Assembly: GCF_014650035.1 (NCBI RefSeq)
Contig: NZ_BMUE01000012.1
Coordinates: forward strand, 1-64,000
Origin: Streptomyces lucensis JCM 4490
GTDB taxonomy: Bacteria; Actinomycetota; Actinomycetes; Streptomycetales; Streptomycetaceae
Direction: 5' to 3'
DNA length: 64,000 nucleotides
Position numbers and translations under genes: made by a program. Of this stretch, positions 16,417-23,739 are shown piece after piece. How positions within the stretch are numbered: the stretch's first letter is position 1; each line of letters starts with the position of its first letter. The notes under the pieces are model-generated. The model had not been told where the DNA came from. It was given only the letters and a program-made list of their open reading frames with translations, and ran no database searches.

Positions 16417-17775
16417 TCAGCGCCGTTCCAGCACCATGGGCAGCGGGCCCGCCTCCAGGGTGGCCCTGGGCTCCGGCCGCAGCCGGGACCCGGGCGCGGG
16501 GCGCAGTCGCCAGCGGGCGGCGACGGTCGCCACGATGAGCGCGGTCTCGGTGAGCGCGAGGACGTCGCCGATGCACTTGTGGCTCCCCGCGCCGAACGGC
16601 AGCAGCGCCCCGCGCGGCACCTGTCCGGCCCGGTCCTCCTCCCAGCGGCCGGGGTCGAAGGACTCGGGGTCGGGGAAGAGTTCGGGATTGTGGTGCAGGG
16701 CGTACGCGCTGTACAGGATCATCGTCCCGGAGGGAACCGGCCGGCCGGCGAGTTCGGTGTCCTGCGCCGTGACCCGCATCGCCATCCAGGACGGCGGGTA
16801 CAGGCGCAGCGCCTCGGTGATGACGTTGCGGGTGTACGGCAGGGCGGGCAGGTCGCCGTGGACGGGGGTGCGTCCCGCCAGCGCCGTGTCCACCTCGGCG
16901 TGCACACGCTTCTCCACCTCGGGCAGCGTGCCCATGAGGTGGAAGACGAAGGCCAGGGTGGAGGCGGTGGTCTCGCTGCCGGCCACCAGGAAGGTGACGA
17001 CCTGGTCCAGGACCTGTCCGTCGTCCAGCTTCTCCCCGGTCTCGGGGTGTTCCGCCCGCAGCAGGGTGGAGAGCAGGTCGCCGTGGTCCGTGTCCGACCG
17101 CCGCCGCTCGGCGATCATGCCGGCCACGATCTGGCGCAGCCGCGCGTTGGCGTGGTCGTAGGCGCGGTTCCCCGGGGTGGGCAGCTTCTCCATGATGCCC
17201 AGCGGGGCGACGGTGCGCTTGTAGATGCCGTGCGACACCGTCCGCAGGCACTGCCGGGCCTCCTCGACGGTGGCGTCGTCGAGCCCGGTGGAGAAGAGGG
17301 TGCGCGCGGCGACCCGCATGAGCAGGGCGTGCATGGCGTCGCTGACGTCGAGGGTCCGGCCGGCCCGCCAGGCGTCGGTCACGGTGCGGGTGTCCGCGGC
17401 CACCGCCGTCGTGTAGGCGGCGATCCGCGTCGTGTGGAAGGCGGGCTGGATCAGGCGGCGCTGGAAGCGGTGCTCCTCGCCGCGGGACACCGACAGGCTG
17501 TTGCCGAGCAGTTGCCGTGCCTTGTCGAAGACGCCTCCCTTGTCGAAGACGCGCGGGTTGAGCAGCACGTGCCGGACCAGCTCGGGGTGGGCGGCGAGGT
17601 AGGCCCGGCCGGGACCGAGCCGGACCTCGACCAGGTCGCCGTACGCGGGCAGCGAGGCCAGGAACTCCAGGGGGCGGCGCCACAGCGCGGGCACGTGTCC
17701 CAGGAGCGGCACGGCGCCGGGGGCGGTGCCGGTCCGCCAGTGCCGCTCCGGCTCGGCTGACTTGGAGGTGCGCAT
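16417..17775 (-). CDS. cotB3: Cytochrome P450, CotB3-like (predicted C-5 hydroxylase)
   Basis: 452-residue P450 with I-helix FLVAGSETTASTLA, K-helix EALRLYPPSW and heme loop FGAGSHKCIG with Cys401. It lies 11 nt downstream of the cotB2-like stop, clearly in the same operon. In the known cyclooctatin pathway CotB3 adds a hydroxyl at C-5 of cyclooctat-9-en-7-ol. The role here follows from gene order plus the near-certain identity of cotB2. ATG 17775 is chosen because the sequence just before it belongs to the intergenic gap after the cotB2 stop; the ribosome site is weak (agggg), which suggests coupled translation. Confidence 0.82.
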   Translation of the reverse strand: MRTSKSAEPERHWRTGTAPGAVPLLGHVPALWRRPLEFLASLPAYGDLVEVRLGPGRAYLAAHPELVRHVLLNPRVFDKGGVFDKARQLLGNSLSVSRGEEHRFQRRLIQPAFHTTRIAAYTTAVAADTRTVTDAWRAGRTLDVSDAMHALLMRVAARTLFSTGLDDATVEEARQCLRTVSHGIYKRTVAPLGIMEKLPTPGNRAYDHANARLRQIVAGMIAERRRSDTDHGDLLSTLLRAEHPETGEKLDDGQVLDQVVTFLVAGSETTASTLAFVFHLMGTLPEVEKRVHAEVDTALAGRTPVHGDLPALPYTRNVITEALRLYPPSWMAMRVTAQDTELAGRPVPSGTMILYSAYALHHNPELFPDPESFDPGRWEEDRAGQVPRGALLPFGAGSHKCIGDVLALTETALIVATVAARWRLRPAPGSRLRPEPRATLEAGPLPMVLERR

Positions 17776-17786
17776 TCCGGCGGCCC

Positions 17787-18704
17787 CTACTGGATACGCG
17801 AGTTGACGTCGTTCACGGGGGCCTGGTAGCGCCGGTCCCGTGTGGTCCACACGAAGTTGCCCTGGATCAGGTCGAGCAGGACGTCCCGGGTGACGTCGTC
17901 GAACGCCCTGATGCACTCCAGGTCCTCGGCCATGTCGTCGAGGCGGGCCTGGAAGAAGCGCCGGAAGTCCGCCTCGTCGGTCATGTCGCACAGCCGGAAG
18001 CAGTTGGTGATCTGGCCGAGGGCCTGCTCGCGGTCGTAGGAGTAGAAGTCGTTGACGATGGCCAGCCCGCGGGTCGTCATCCGGGCGGCGAGGCCGGTCC
18101 TGGAGTGTTCGGTCAGCTCGCGGTGGCGGTAGATCGGGTAGGACATGCGCATCCAGAAGTCCACGCCGACGTCGGTGACGCGGAAGCGGAAGTACTGTTC
18201 GGGCGAGGTGCTGCAGAGCACCTTCTTGAGCAGCGAGTCGCGGAACATGTGGTCGCTGGTGACGAAGGCGCGGGCGCCCTCGTACGCGAACTCCGCGTCC
18301 TCGGGGGAGTAGTACCGCTCGCACACCGCGCGCAGCTGGGGCAGGAAGAGGCCGAAGTCGTGCAGGGCGGCGTCCATGTCGTCCCAGACGAAGGTCACGC
18401 AGTTGAGCACGCAGACCGCCTTGAACGCCTCCATGTCCTTGATGTGGCGGGCGCTCTGCGACCAGCGCACCACGTCCATGTAGGAGATCCAGCGCTTGTC
18501 GGAGACGGTCTTGCCGAGGGGGGCCACCGCCCGGTTGCAGGCGTCGATGACCTCCCGCAGCTCGGCGTCCGTCATGGGCACCTTCCGCGCCTCGTACCCG
18601 ACGTGCCGCTCGAACAGGGCGGCGAAGCGGTCCGTGCACTCCTGCCAGTAGCGGGCGGCCGAGGCGGGGGCCGTGACGGTGGGCGAGGTCAGGTCCGCGG
18701 TCAT
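17787..18704 (-). CDS. cotB2: Cyclooctat-9-en-7-ol synthase (CotB2-type diterpene cyclase)
   Basis: 305-residue class I terpene synthase that cyclises GGPP to the 5-8-5 fusicoccane cyclooctat-9-en-7-ol. The Asp-rich motif is WDDMD (Asp108-Asp109-x-Asp111), a short variant characteristic of CotB2. The NSE triad is NDFYSYDRE (Asn218, Ser222, Glu226). Arg175, Phe105, Phe147, Phe183, Trp184 and Trp286 occupy positions equivalent to CotB2 residues two higher, known for shaping the carbocation pocket. The C-terminus VNDVNSRIQ agrees with CotB2 as I remember it, as do many long stretches. A very strong site (AGGAGGAA) precedes ATG 18704, which overlaps the cotB1 stop. All key residues are kept, so the same product is expected. 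Confidence 0.94.
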   Translation of the reverse strand: MTADLTSPTVTAPASAARYWQECTDRFAALFERHVGYEARKVPMTDAELREVIDACNRAVAPLGKTVSDKRWISYMDVVRWSQSARHIKDMEAFKAVCVLNCVTFVWDDMDAALHDFGLFLPQLRAVCERYYSPEDAEFAYEGARAFVTSDHMFRDSLLKKVLCSTSPEQYFRFRVTDVGVDFWMRMSYPIYRHRELTEHSRTGLAARMTTRGLAIVNDFYSYDREQALGQITNCFRLCDMTDEADFRRFFQARLDDMAEDLECIRAFDDVTRDVLLDLIQGNFVWTTRDRRYQAPVNDVNSRIQ

Positions 18705-19771
18705 GAGTTCCTCCTGGTGGCCGTGACGGCGAGCTGCTTGAGGGCGGTGACGGCATCGGCGGTGAAGGGGGCGGTCTCCAGGGCCCGGAGGGCCTGCCGG
18801 AGGCGTTCGTCGATCATGCGTTCGACGGCGTCCCGGGCGCCGGTGGACGCGAACAGCGCCCGGACCTCCTCGGCGCCGGCCTCGTCCAGCTGCGGATCGC
18901 CGATCAGCGCGCGCAGCCGGGCGCCCTGCGCCGCGTCGCCGGCGCGCAGGGCGAGCGCGACCAGGGTCGTGTTCTTGCCGGCCCGCAGATCGTCCAGACG
19001 CGACTTGCCGGTGTCGCGGACGTCGCCGTAGACCCCCAGCAGGTCGTCACGGAGCTGGAAGGCCTCGCCCAGGGGCAGGGCGAACGCCGAGCAGGCGGCC
19101 AGGGCCTCGGCGCCGGCTCCCGCGAGGGCGGCACCGATGTGCAGCGGGCGCTCGACGGTGTACTTGGCCGTCTTGTAGCGGTTGACGGTGAGCGTGGCGT
19201 CGACGTCGTCGGTGAGCTCGCCGGTCGCCCTGAGGTCCAGGTACTGCCCGAACATCACCTCCGTGCGCATCTCGCCGACGAGCGGCAGGACCGCCGCCGA
19301 CTGGACGGCGGTGAGGTTTGCCGTGTGCAGGAGCTGGTCCGACCAGGCGAAGGCGAGGTCGCCCAGCAGGACCGCGGCGCCCATTCCGAACCGCTCGGCA
19401 CGGTCGTCGCCCCGTTCTCCGGCGAGCACGCGGTGGACGGTGGGTCGGCCGCGCCGGGTGTCGCTGTCGTCCATGATGTCGTCGTGAATGAGGGCGAAGG
19501 CGTGGAACATCTCCAGTGAGGCGGCCACGCGTACCACGGCCGCCAGGTCGGATGATTCCCCGCCGGCCGCCTGCCAGCCCATCACGGTGAGCACCGGGCG
19601 GATTCGCTTGCCGCCCATCATGAACTCTTCGAGCAATGTGACGAGCCTGGCCATGTGTGGATTCCCGGAGTTCTCGCTCCGGCTTTCCAGGAAATCGACC
19701 AGGACGGTGTCCACGGCATTCTTCGTGACGCGTGGATCGAGTATGCCGGGAGATATGGTCTGCGTACTCAT
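18701..19771 (-). CDS. cotB1: Geranylgeranyl diphosphate synthase (CotB1-type)
   Basis: 356-residue trans-prenyltransferase supplying GGPP for the cyclase. GGKRIRP (53-59) binds diphosphate. The first Asp-rich motif is HDDIMDDSD (Asp97, 98, 101) and the second is LRDDLLGVYGD. The ATG at 19771 is chosen because ACAGGAAT precedes it; an in-frame ATG five codons upstream has a poorly spaced site. The stop overlaps the cotB2 start, so the two enzymes are made together. The 156-bp gap upstream, toward the next P450, is comparatively AT-rich and probably contains the operon promoter. Product length is inferred from context; motifs alone do not separate GGPP from FPP synthases. Confidence 0.92.
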   Translation of the reverse strand: MSTQTISPGILDPRVTKNAVDTVLVDFLESRSENSGNPHMARLVTLLEEFMMGGKRIRPVLTVMGWQAAGGESSDLAAVVRVAASLEMFHAFALIHDDIMDDSDTRRGRPTVHRVLAGERGDDRAERFGMGAAVLLGDLAFAWSDQLLHTANLTAVQSAAVLPLVGEMRTEVMFGQYLDLRATGELTDDVDATLTVNRYKTAKYTVERPLHIGAALAGAGAEALAACSAFALPLGEAFQLRDDLLGVYGDVRDTGKSRLDDLRAGKNTTLVALALRAGDAAQGARLRALIGDPQLDEAGAEEVRALFASTGARDAVERMIDERLRQALRALETAPFTADAVTALKQLAVTATRRNS

Positions 19772-19927
19772 ATTCCTGTGCTTCATCCCCGCTCATAGGA
19801 ACAGTGGAGCCGGCTCCGCGTCTGCGGCGGACATGTGCGCACATGGTTGGGCACGCGCGCAGGAATTGCCGGACACTGTGGAAATCCGCCGGGCGGCACT
19901 GCCCGGCGGCTGGAGGCCGGACCGACG

Positions 19928-21142
19928 TCAGGAGAGGAGATCGACGCGGAGTTCGCTGAGCCCGCGGATATTGACCTGCGGACGCCACACGACGTCCTCG
20001 CGGACGAGTCTGATGTCGCGGTGGCGGCGCAGCAGCTCGGTGAGGACGAGGCGCGCCTCGGTCTTCGCCAGCAGGGCGCCGATGCAGTAGTGGGGGCCGC
20101 CCCCGAAGGACAGCGGCCGGACGTCCGGGCGCCGCAGGTCGAGGCGGTCGGGGTCGGCGAAGCGCAGCGGGTCGCGGTTGGCGGCGCCGAGCAGGATCAT
20201 CACCTTGGAGCCGGCCGGGATCGTGGCGCCCTCGAGTTCGATGTCGGCGGTGGTGATGCGGGCCACCAGCTGGATGGGCGCGTCGTACCGGAGCAGCTCC
20301 TCGACGCCGTTGTCGATGAGGCCCGGGTCCTCGCGCAGGGCGCGCAGCTGGCCGGGGTGGCGCAGCAGGGCGAGCATGCCGTTGCCGATGAGGTTGACGG
20401 TCGTCTCGTGGCCGCCCATGAAGAACATCATGACGTTGGCGACGATCTCCTCGTCGGAGAGCCTCTCGCCGTCGAACCGGGCCAGCAGCAGGCGGGAGAT
20501 GATGTCGTCCCGGGGATCCGCGCGCCGTTTCTCCAGATGTCCGGCGATGTAGGCGCCGAACTCCTCCGCCGCGTCGTTCATGGCGCGGCGGGCGTCCTCG
20601 TCGGTGGCCGGGTCGATGACGTGGCCGAGCGCGTCGGTCCACTTCCGGCACAGGTCGCGGTCCTCCACGGGGAGGCCGCCCAGGCCGCAGAAGACGGTCA
20701 CCGGAACCAGGGCCGCGAGCTGCCCGATGAGGTCGACGTCCCGGCCGCCGCCCATGTCCGTCATGATCCGGTGGACGATGCCGGCGATCCGGGGGGCCGT
20801 CTCGCGGATGGCCCTGGCGGTGAACACGGGGTTGGCCAGGCCGCGCAGCCGGCGGTGCGCGTCGCCGTCCCGCATCAGCATCCAGCTGCGGGTGGCGCGC
20901 ACGATCGGACTGTCCTGTCCGCCCCGTTGTGCGGCCCATTTGGGGTCTTGTGGATATTCACTGGTTAATTCGGGATTCCGGATGAGTGCGGCCACCGCGT
21001 CGTATCCCGACACCACCCAGTGGCCGTACGGCGTCCGGTGGACCGGTTTCGCGTCCCGGAGGCGTTTGTAGAGCGGGTACGGATCGGTGCGCAATCGTGG
21101 GTCACGAGCATTGAACAAAGGTTTACTGCCCGTTGGTTCCAT
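19928..21142 (-). CDS. Cytochrome P450 (CYP107-like), upstream of cotB1
   Basis: 404-residue soluble P450 with I-helix MFFMGGHETTVNL (GGHETT), K-helix EELLRYDAP and heme loop LSFGGGPHYCIGAL with Cys353. ATG 21142 has GGGGGAGACAGGC upstream; further in-frame starts do not. Same strand as cotB1, 156 nt away, and divergent from the acyl-CoA dehydrogenase. I do not recall it from the minimal cotB1-4 operon, so it is a candidate for an extra oxidation, for example the C-17 hydroxylation reported for 17-hydroxycyclooctatin in some strains; that link is an inference. The first 60 codons use more A/T-ending codons than the neighbours. Confidence 0.9.
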   Translation of the reverse strand: MEPTGSKPLFNARDPRLRTDPYPLYKRLRDAKPVHRTPYGHWVVSGYDAVAALIRNPELTSEYPQDPKWAAQRGGQDSPIVRATRSWMLMRDGDAHRRLRGLANPVFTARAIRETAPRIAGIVHRIMTDMGGGRDVDLIGQLAALVPVTVFCGLGGLPVEDRDLCRKWTDALGHVIDPATDEDARRAMNDAAEEFGAYIAGHLEKRRADPRDDIISRLLLARFDGERLSDEEIVANVMMFFMGGHETTVNLIGNGMLALLRHPGQLRALREDPGLIDNGVEELLRYDAPIQLVARITTADIELEGATIPAGSKVMILLGAANRDPLRFADPDRLDLRRPDVRPLSFGGGPHYCIGALLAKTEARLVLTELLRRHRDIRLVREDVVWRPQVNIRGLSELRVDLLS

Positions 21143-21332
21143 GCCTGTCTCCCCCATGAAATCGGCAGGCCGTCGCAGGGAGCCGCCGCCGCGGCCCCGA
21201 ACCCGGTGACCGAATAGTAGGCACACGACAACCGCCGATGACAAGGCCCGTCGCCCTGGACAAGATCCTCAACTCCATATTAGCGTCGAGCCGTTGGCGA
21301 ACACACCGATCGAGGCTTCAGGGGGAAGAGCG

Positions 21333-22484
21333 GTGCGGCGCACTGTTTTCCAGGACGAGCACGAGACGTTCCGCGCGACGGTGCGGGGCTTAATCGAGAC
21401 AGAGGTCGTACCCGTCTATTCCGAATGGGAAACGGCCGGCCGGGTGCCGCGTGACTTCTATCTCAGACTGGGCAAGCTCGGCATCTTCGGGCTCGGTATC
21501 CCGGAGGAGTTCGGCGGCGCGGGCCGGAAGGGTTTCAAGTTCAACGCCGTCATCGCGGAGGAGTGCGCCCGGGCCGGCGTGACCTTCGGCGGGGCCGGCG
21601 CGCACCTGGCGCTGCCCGCCACGTTCGTCGAGCACACCACCCCGGAGCAGAAGCGGCGCTGGCTGCCCGGGTTCGTCACCGGCGAGCTGATGACGGCCAT
21701 CGCGATCACGGAGCCGGGGGCCGGCTCCGACGTCGCCGGCCTGCGCACGGCCGCCGAGCTGTCCGGCGACGGCACCCACTACGTGCTGAACGGGACCAAG
21801 GCCTACGTCCTCGGCGGCGCCCAGGCCGATCTGGTGCTCGTCGCCTGCCGCACGTCCGCCGACCGGTCCGACCGGCGCGGCGGCATGTCCCTGCTCGCCG
21901 TGGACACCCGGGCCCCGGGCGTGACCGTCGAGTCCGAGCCGGCCACGCTGGGCCTGCGGTCCTCCGACATCGTCGGGATGACCTTCACGGACGTCCGGGT
22001 CCCGGCCGGCGACGTGCTGGGCGAGCCGGGAGACGCCTTCGCGTGTCTGGCCGGCATCTTCCCGCAGGAGCGCCTGGGCATCGCCGTCGGCGCCTACGCG
22101 CAGGCCGCCGCGGCGGTCCGGCTCGCCACCGAGTACGTGCGCGGGCGCACCGCCTTCGGCAAGCCGGTCGCCGCGTTCCAGAACACCAAGTTCGTGCTCG
22201 CCGACTGCCAGGCCACGGTGAACGCGCTGCAGGCGGTCGTGGACCAGGCCCTGGACGCCTTCGACGGCGGGGAACTCACCGCGGAGGAGGCGGCCGCGAC
22301 CAAGCTGTACTGCACGGAGGCGGCGGTCGGGGTGCTCGACAAGTGCCTGCAGCTGCACGGCGGTCTCGGCTTCACGATGGACCATCCGATCGCCCGGCTG
22401 TACGCCGACAACCGCGCGAGCCGGATCTTCGGCGGCACCAGCGAGATCATGCGCACGATCGTCGCCAGGTCGATGGGGCTCTGA
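21333..22484 (+). CDS. Acyl-CoA dehydrogenase family flavoprotein
   Basis: 383 residues, the usual length. Family signatures are AIAITEPGAGSDVAGLRT (FAD/substrate region), NGTKAYVLGG, GRTAFGKPVAAFQNTKF and, at the C-terminus, LQLHGGLGFTMDHPI followed by GGTSEIMR. In many true acyl-CoA dehydrogenases the catalytic base is Glu in YxGT/YEG context near the end; here the matching stretch is IFGGTSEI with no Glu two residues before GGT, so activity may differ. GTG 21333 has GGGGGAA 7 nt upstream; the frame is open to a TTG at 21294. It is divergent from the P450 gene and sits at the edge of the terpenoid insertion, so a role in cluster chemistry or precursor supply is possible but unproven. Confidence 0.88.
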   Translation: MRRTVFQDEHETFRATVRGLIETEVVPVYSEWETAGRVPRDFYLRLGKLGIFGLGIPEEFGGAGRKGFKFNAVIAEECARAGVTFGGAGAHLALPATFVEHTTPEQKRRWLPGFVTGELMTAIAITEPGAGSDVAGLRTAAELSGDGTHYVLNGTKAYVLGGAQADLVLVACRTSADRSDRRGGMSLLAVDTRAPGVTVESEPATLGLRSSDIVGMTFTDVRVPAGDVLGEPGDAFACLAGIFPQERLGIAVGAYAQAAAAVRLATEYVRGRTAFGKPVAAFQNTKFVLADCQATVNALQAVVDQALDAFDGGELTAEEAAATKLYCTEAAVGVLDKCLQLHGGLGFTMDHPIARLYADNRASRIFGGTSEIMRTIVARSMGL

Positions 22485-22527
22485 CCGGCCGGACGGGAGG
22501 CGCCCGGCAGGGCGCGGGACCACTCCG

Positions 22528-22555
22528 AGGGGTGTCCGCCGCGGCGGACACCCCT
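22528..22555. terminator. Bidirectional terminator, acyl-CoA dehydrogenase / rhomboid
   Basis: Perfect 12-bp stem (aggggtgtccgc) with loop CGCG between two convergent stops. Its right edge coincides with the likely end of the inserted cluster. Confidence 0.8.
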
Positions 22556-22575
22556 TCCGCGCGCCCGGGGGACCC

Positions 22576-23301
22576 TCATCCGCCGCCGGGCTCCGGCGCC
22601 GCCCTTGCGGCCCGCCGTCCGAACCGCAGCCACGCGAAGAGGAAGCCGAGCGCGAAGCCGACCAGGTGCGCGAGGTAGGCCACGCCCGGCCCCTGGGAGG
22701 CGCGGCCCGCGGCCAGCCACTGCACCGCCGCCCAGAAGGGCAGGACGACCCAGGCCGGGAAGCGCAGGGGGAGGAAGAACAGGAACGGGAGCAGACTGGT
22801 GACACGGGCGTCGGGGAACAGGTAGAGGAACGCGCCCAGCACCGCGGAGATCGCCCCGGAAGCCCCGACCAGCGACTGCCGGGACGCGTCGTTGGCGGCC
22901 GCGTAGCCGATCAGCGCGAGGTAGCCGCAGCCGAGATAGAAGAGGGTGAACCGGACACGGCCCATCCGCTCCTCGGTCATCGCTCCGAAGACATAGAGGA
23001 AGAGCATGTTGCCGAGCAGATGCACCCAGCTGCCGTGCACGAAGAGGGCGGTCGCGGGGGAGAGGGCCTCCCGCGCCGGCGCGGCGAACAGTTCCGCGGG
23101 GATCACGCCCCAGTGCCGGAAGTACGCCCGCTGGGCGGCGAGCAGCGCGTTCCCGGAGCCGTACACCGGGTCGAGCCCGGACGCCGGCCCGAGGACGAAG
23201 ACCAGGCAGCACAGACCGATGAGGCCGTACGTCACCGGCGCCGACGTGCCCCGCACCGCTCTGAAGGTCCTGCCGGCCACGGCGCCCCAGTCGCTGATCA
23301 T
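22576..23301 (-). CDS. Rhomboid-family intramembrane serine protease
   Basis: 241-residue membrane protein. Catalytic serine is in GASGAISAVLG (GxSG) and the histidine in AHLVGFALG. The HLLGNMLFLYVFG helix gives the conserved HxxxN. About six to seven membrane segments are seen, plus a basic C-terminal tail. Rhomboids cut transmembrane substrates inside the bilayer. The start at ATG 23301 gives MISDWGAVAGR before helix 1; no convincing ribosome site is present, so initiation is uncertain. It marks the return to conserved core gene order after the terpenoid insertion. Confidence 0.88.
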   Translation of the reverse strand: MISDWGAVAGRTFRAVRGTSAPVTYGLIGLCCLVFVLGPASGLDPVYGSGNALLAAQRAYFRHWGVIPAELFAAPAREALSPATALFVHGSWVHLLGNMLFLYVFGAMTEERMGRVRFTLFYLGCGYLALIGYAAANDASRQSLVGASGAISAVLGAFLYLFPDARVTSLLPFLFFLPLRFPAWVVLPFWAAVQWLAAGRASQGPGVAYLAHLVGFALGFLFAWLRFGRRAARAAPEPGGG

Positions 23302-23455
23302 GGTTACAGAGCATGACGTAACGGGACGCATTCGCACAGACCGCCTCGCCGCCGTGGACGGACCAGCGGCGAGTGACCGCCAGGCCGTAGGGTTACGAGC
23401 CACACGCGTCGGGCAGATGGCGCGTCACGGACACTAGAAGGAAGCGAAAGCCACG

Positions 23456-23695
23456 ATGACGGTTCCCCTGCCGACCGCCACGACGCGATGGCGCTGTGCC
23501 CTGTGCGGCAACCTCACCCGGTTCGACGTGACCCGCTCGTCCAAGGTCGTCGAGTACGTCCACCTCGATCTCGCCGGTGAGCCGACGGTGGAGGAGCGCG
23601 AGGTGGTCAGTGAGACCATCGAGTCGGTGCGCTGCCGCTGGTGCAACGCGGTGGACCAGGTGGAACTCGTGGACAGGCCCGGCGCCGGCTCCTGA
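23456..23695 (+). CDS. Small zinc-ribbon protein
   Basis: 79 residues with two CxxC knuckles, CALCGN (about 14-19) and CRWCNA (about 60-65), separated by an acidic strand-rich middle. This is a zinc-ribbon layout, often RNA- or nucleic-acid-linked. ATG 23456 follows AGAAGGAAG. It lies 44 nt before the NYN-domain gene on the same strand, so the two are likely co-transcribed and may work on RNA together. No specific function is known to me. Confidence 0.75.
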   Translation: MTVPLPTATTRWRCALCGNLTRFDVTRSSKVVEYVHLDLAGEPTVEEREVVSETIESVRCRWCNAVDQVELVDRPGAGS

Positions 23696-23739
23696 GCGGA
23701 GCGGCCCCGGGGAAGAGCAGGAACAGTGGGGTGTGACGG

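Noticed and set aside
14726-17683. 985-codon minus-strand frame across both CotB3/B4-like genes
   Set aside because: It runs in a different frame through two clear P450 genes and reads as Arg/Pro/Gly-rich noise.
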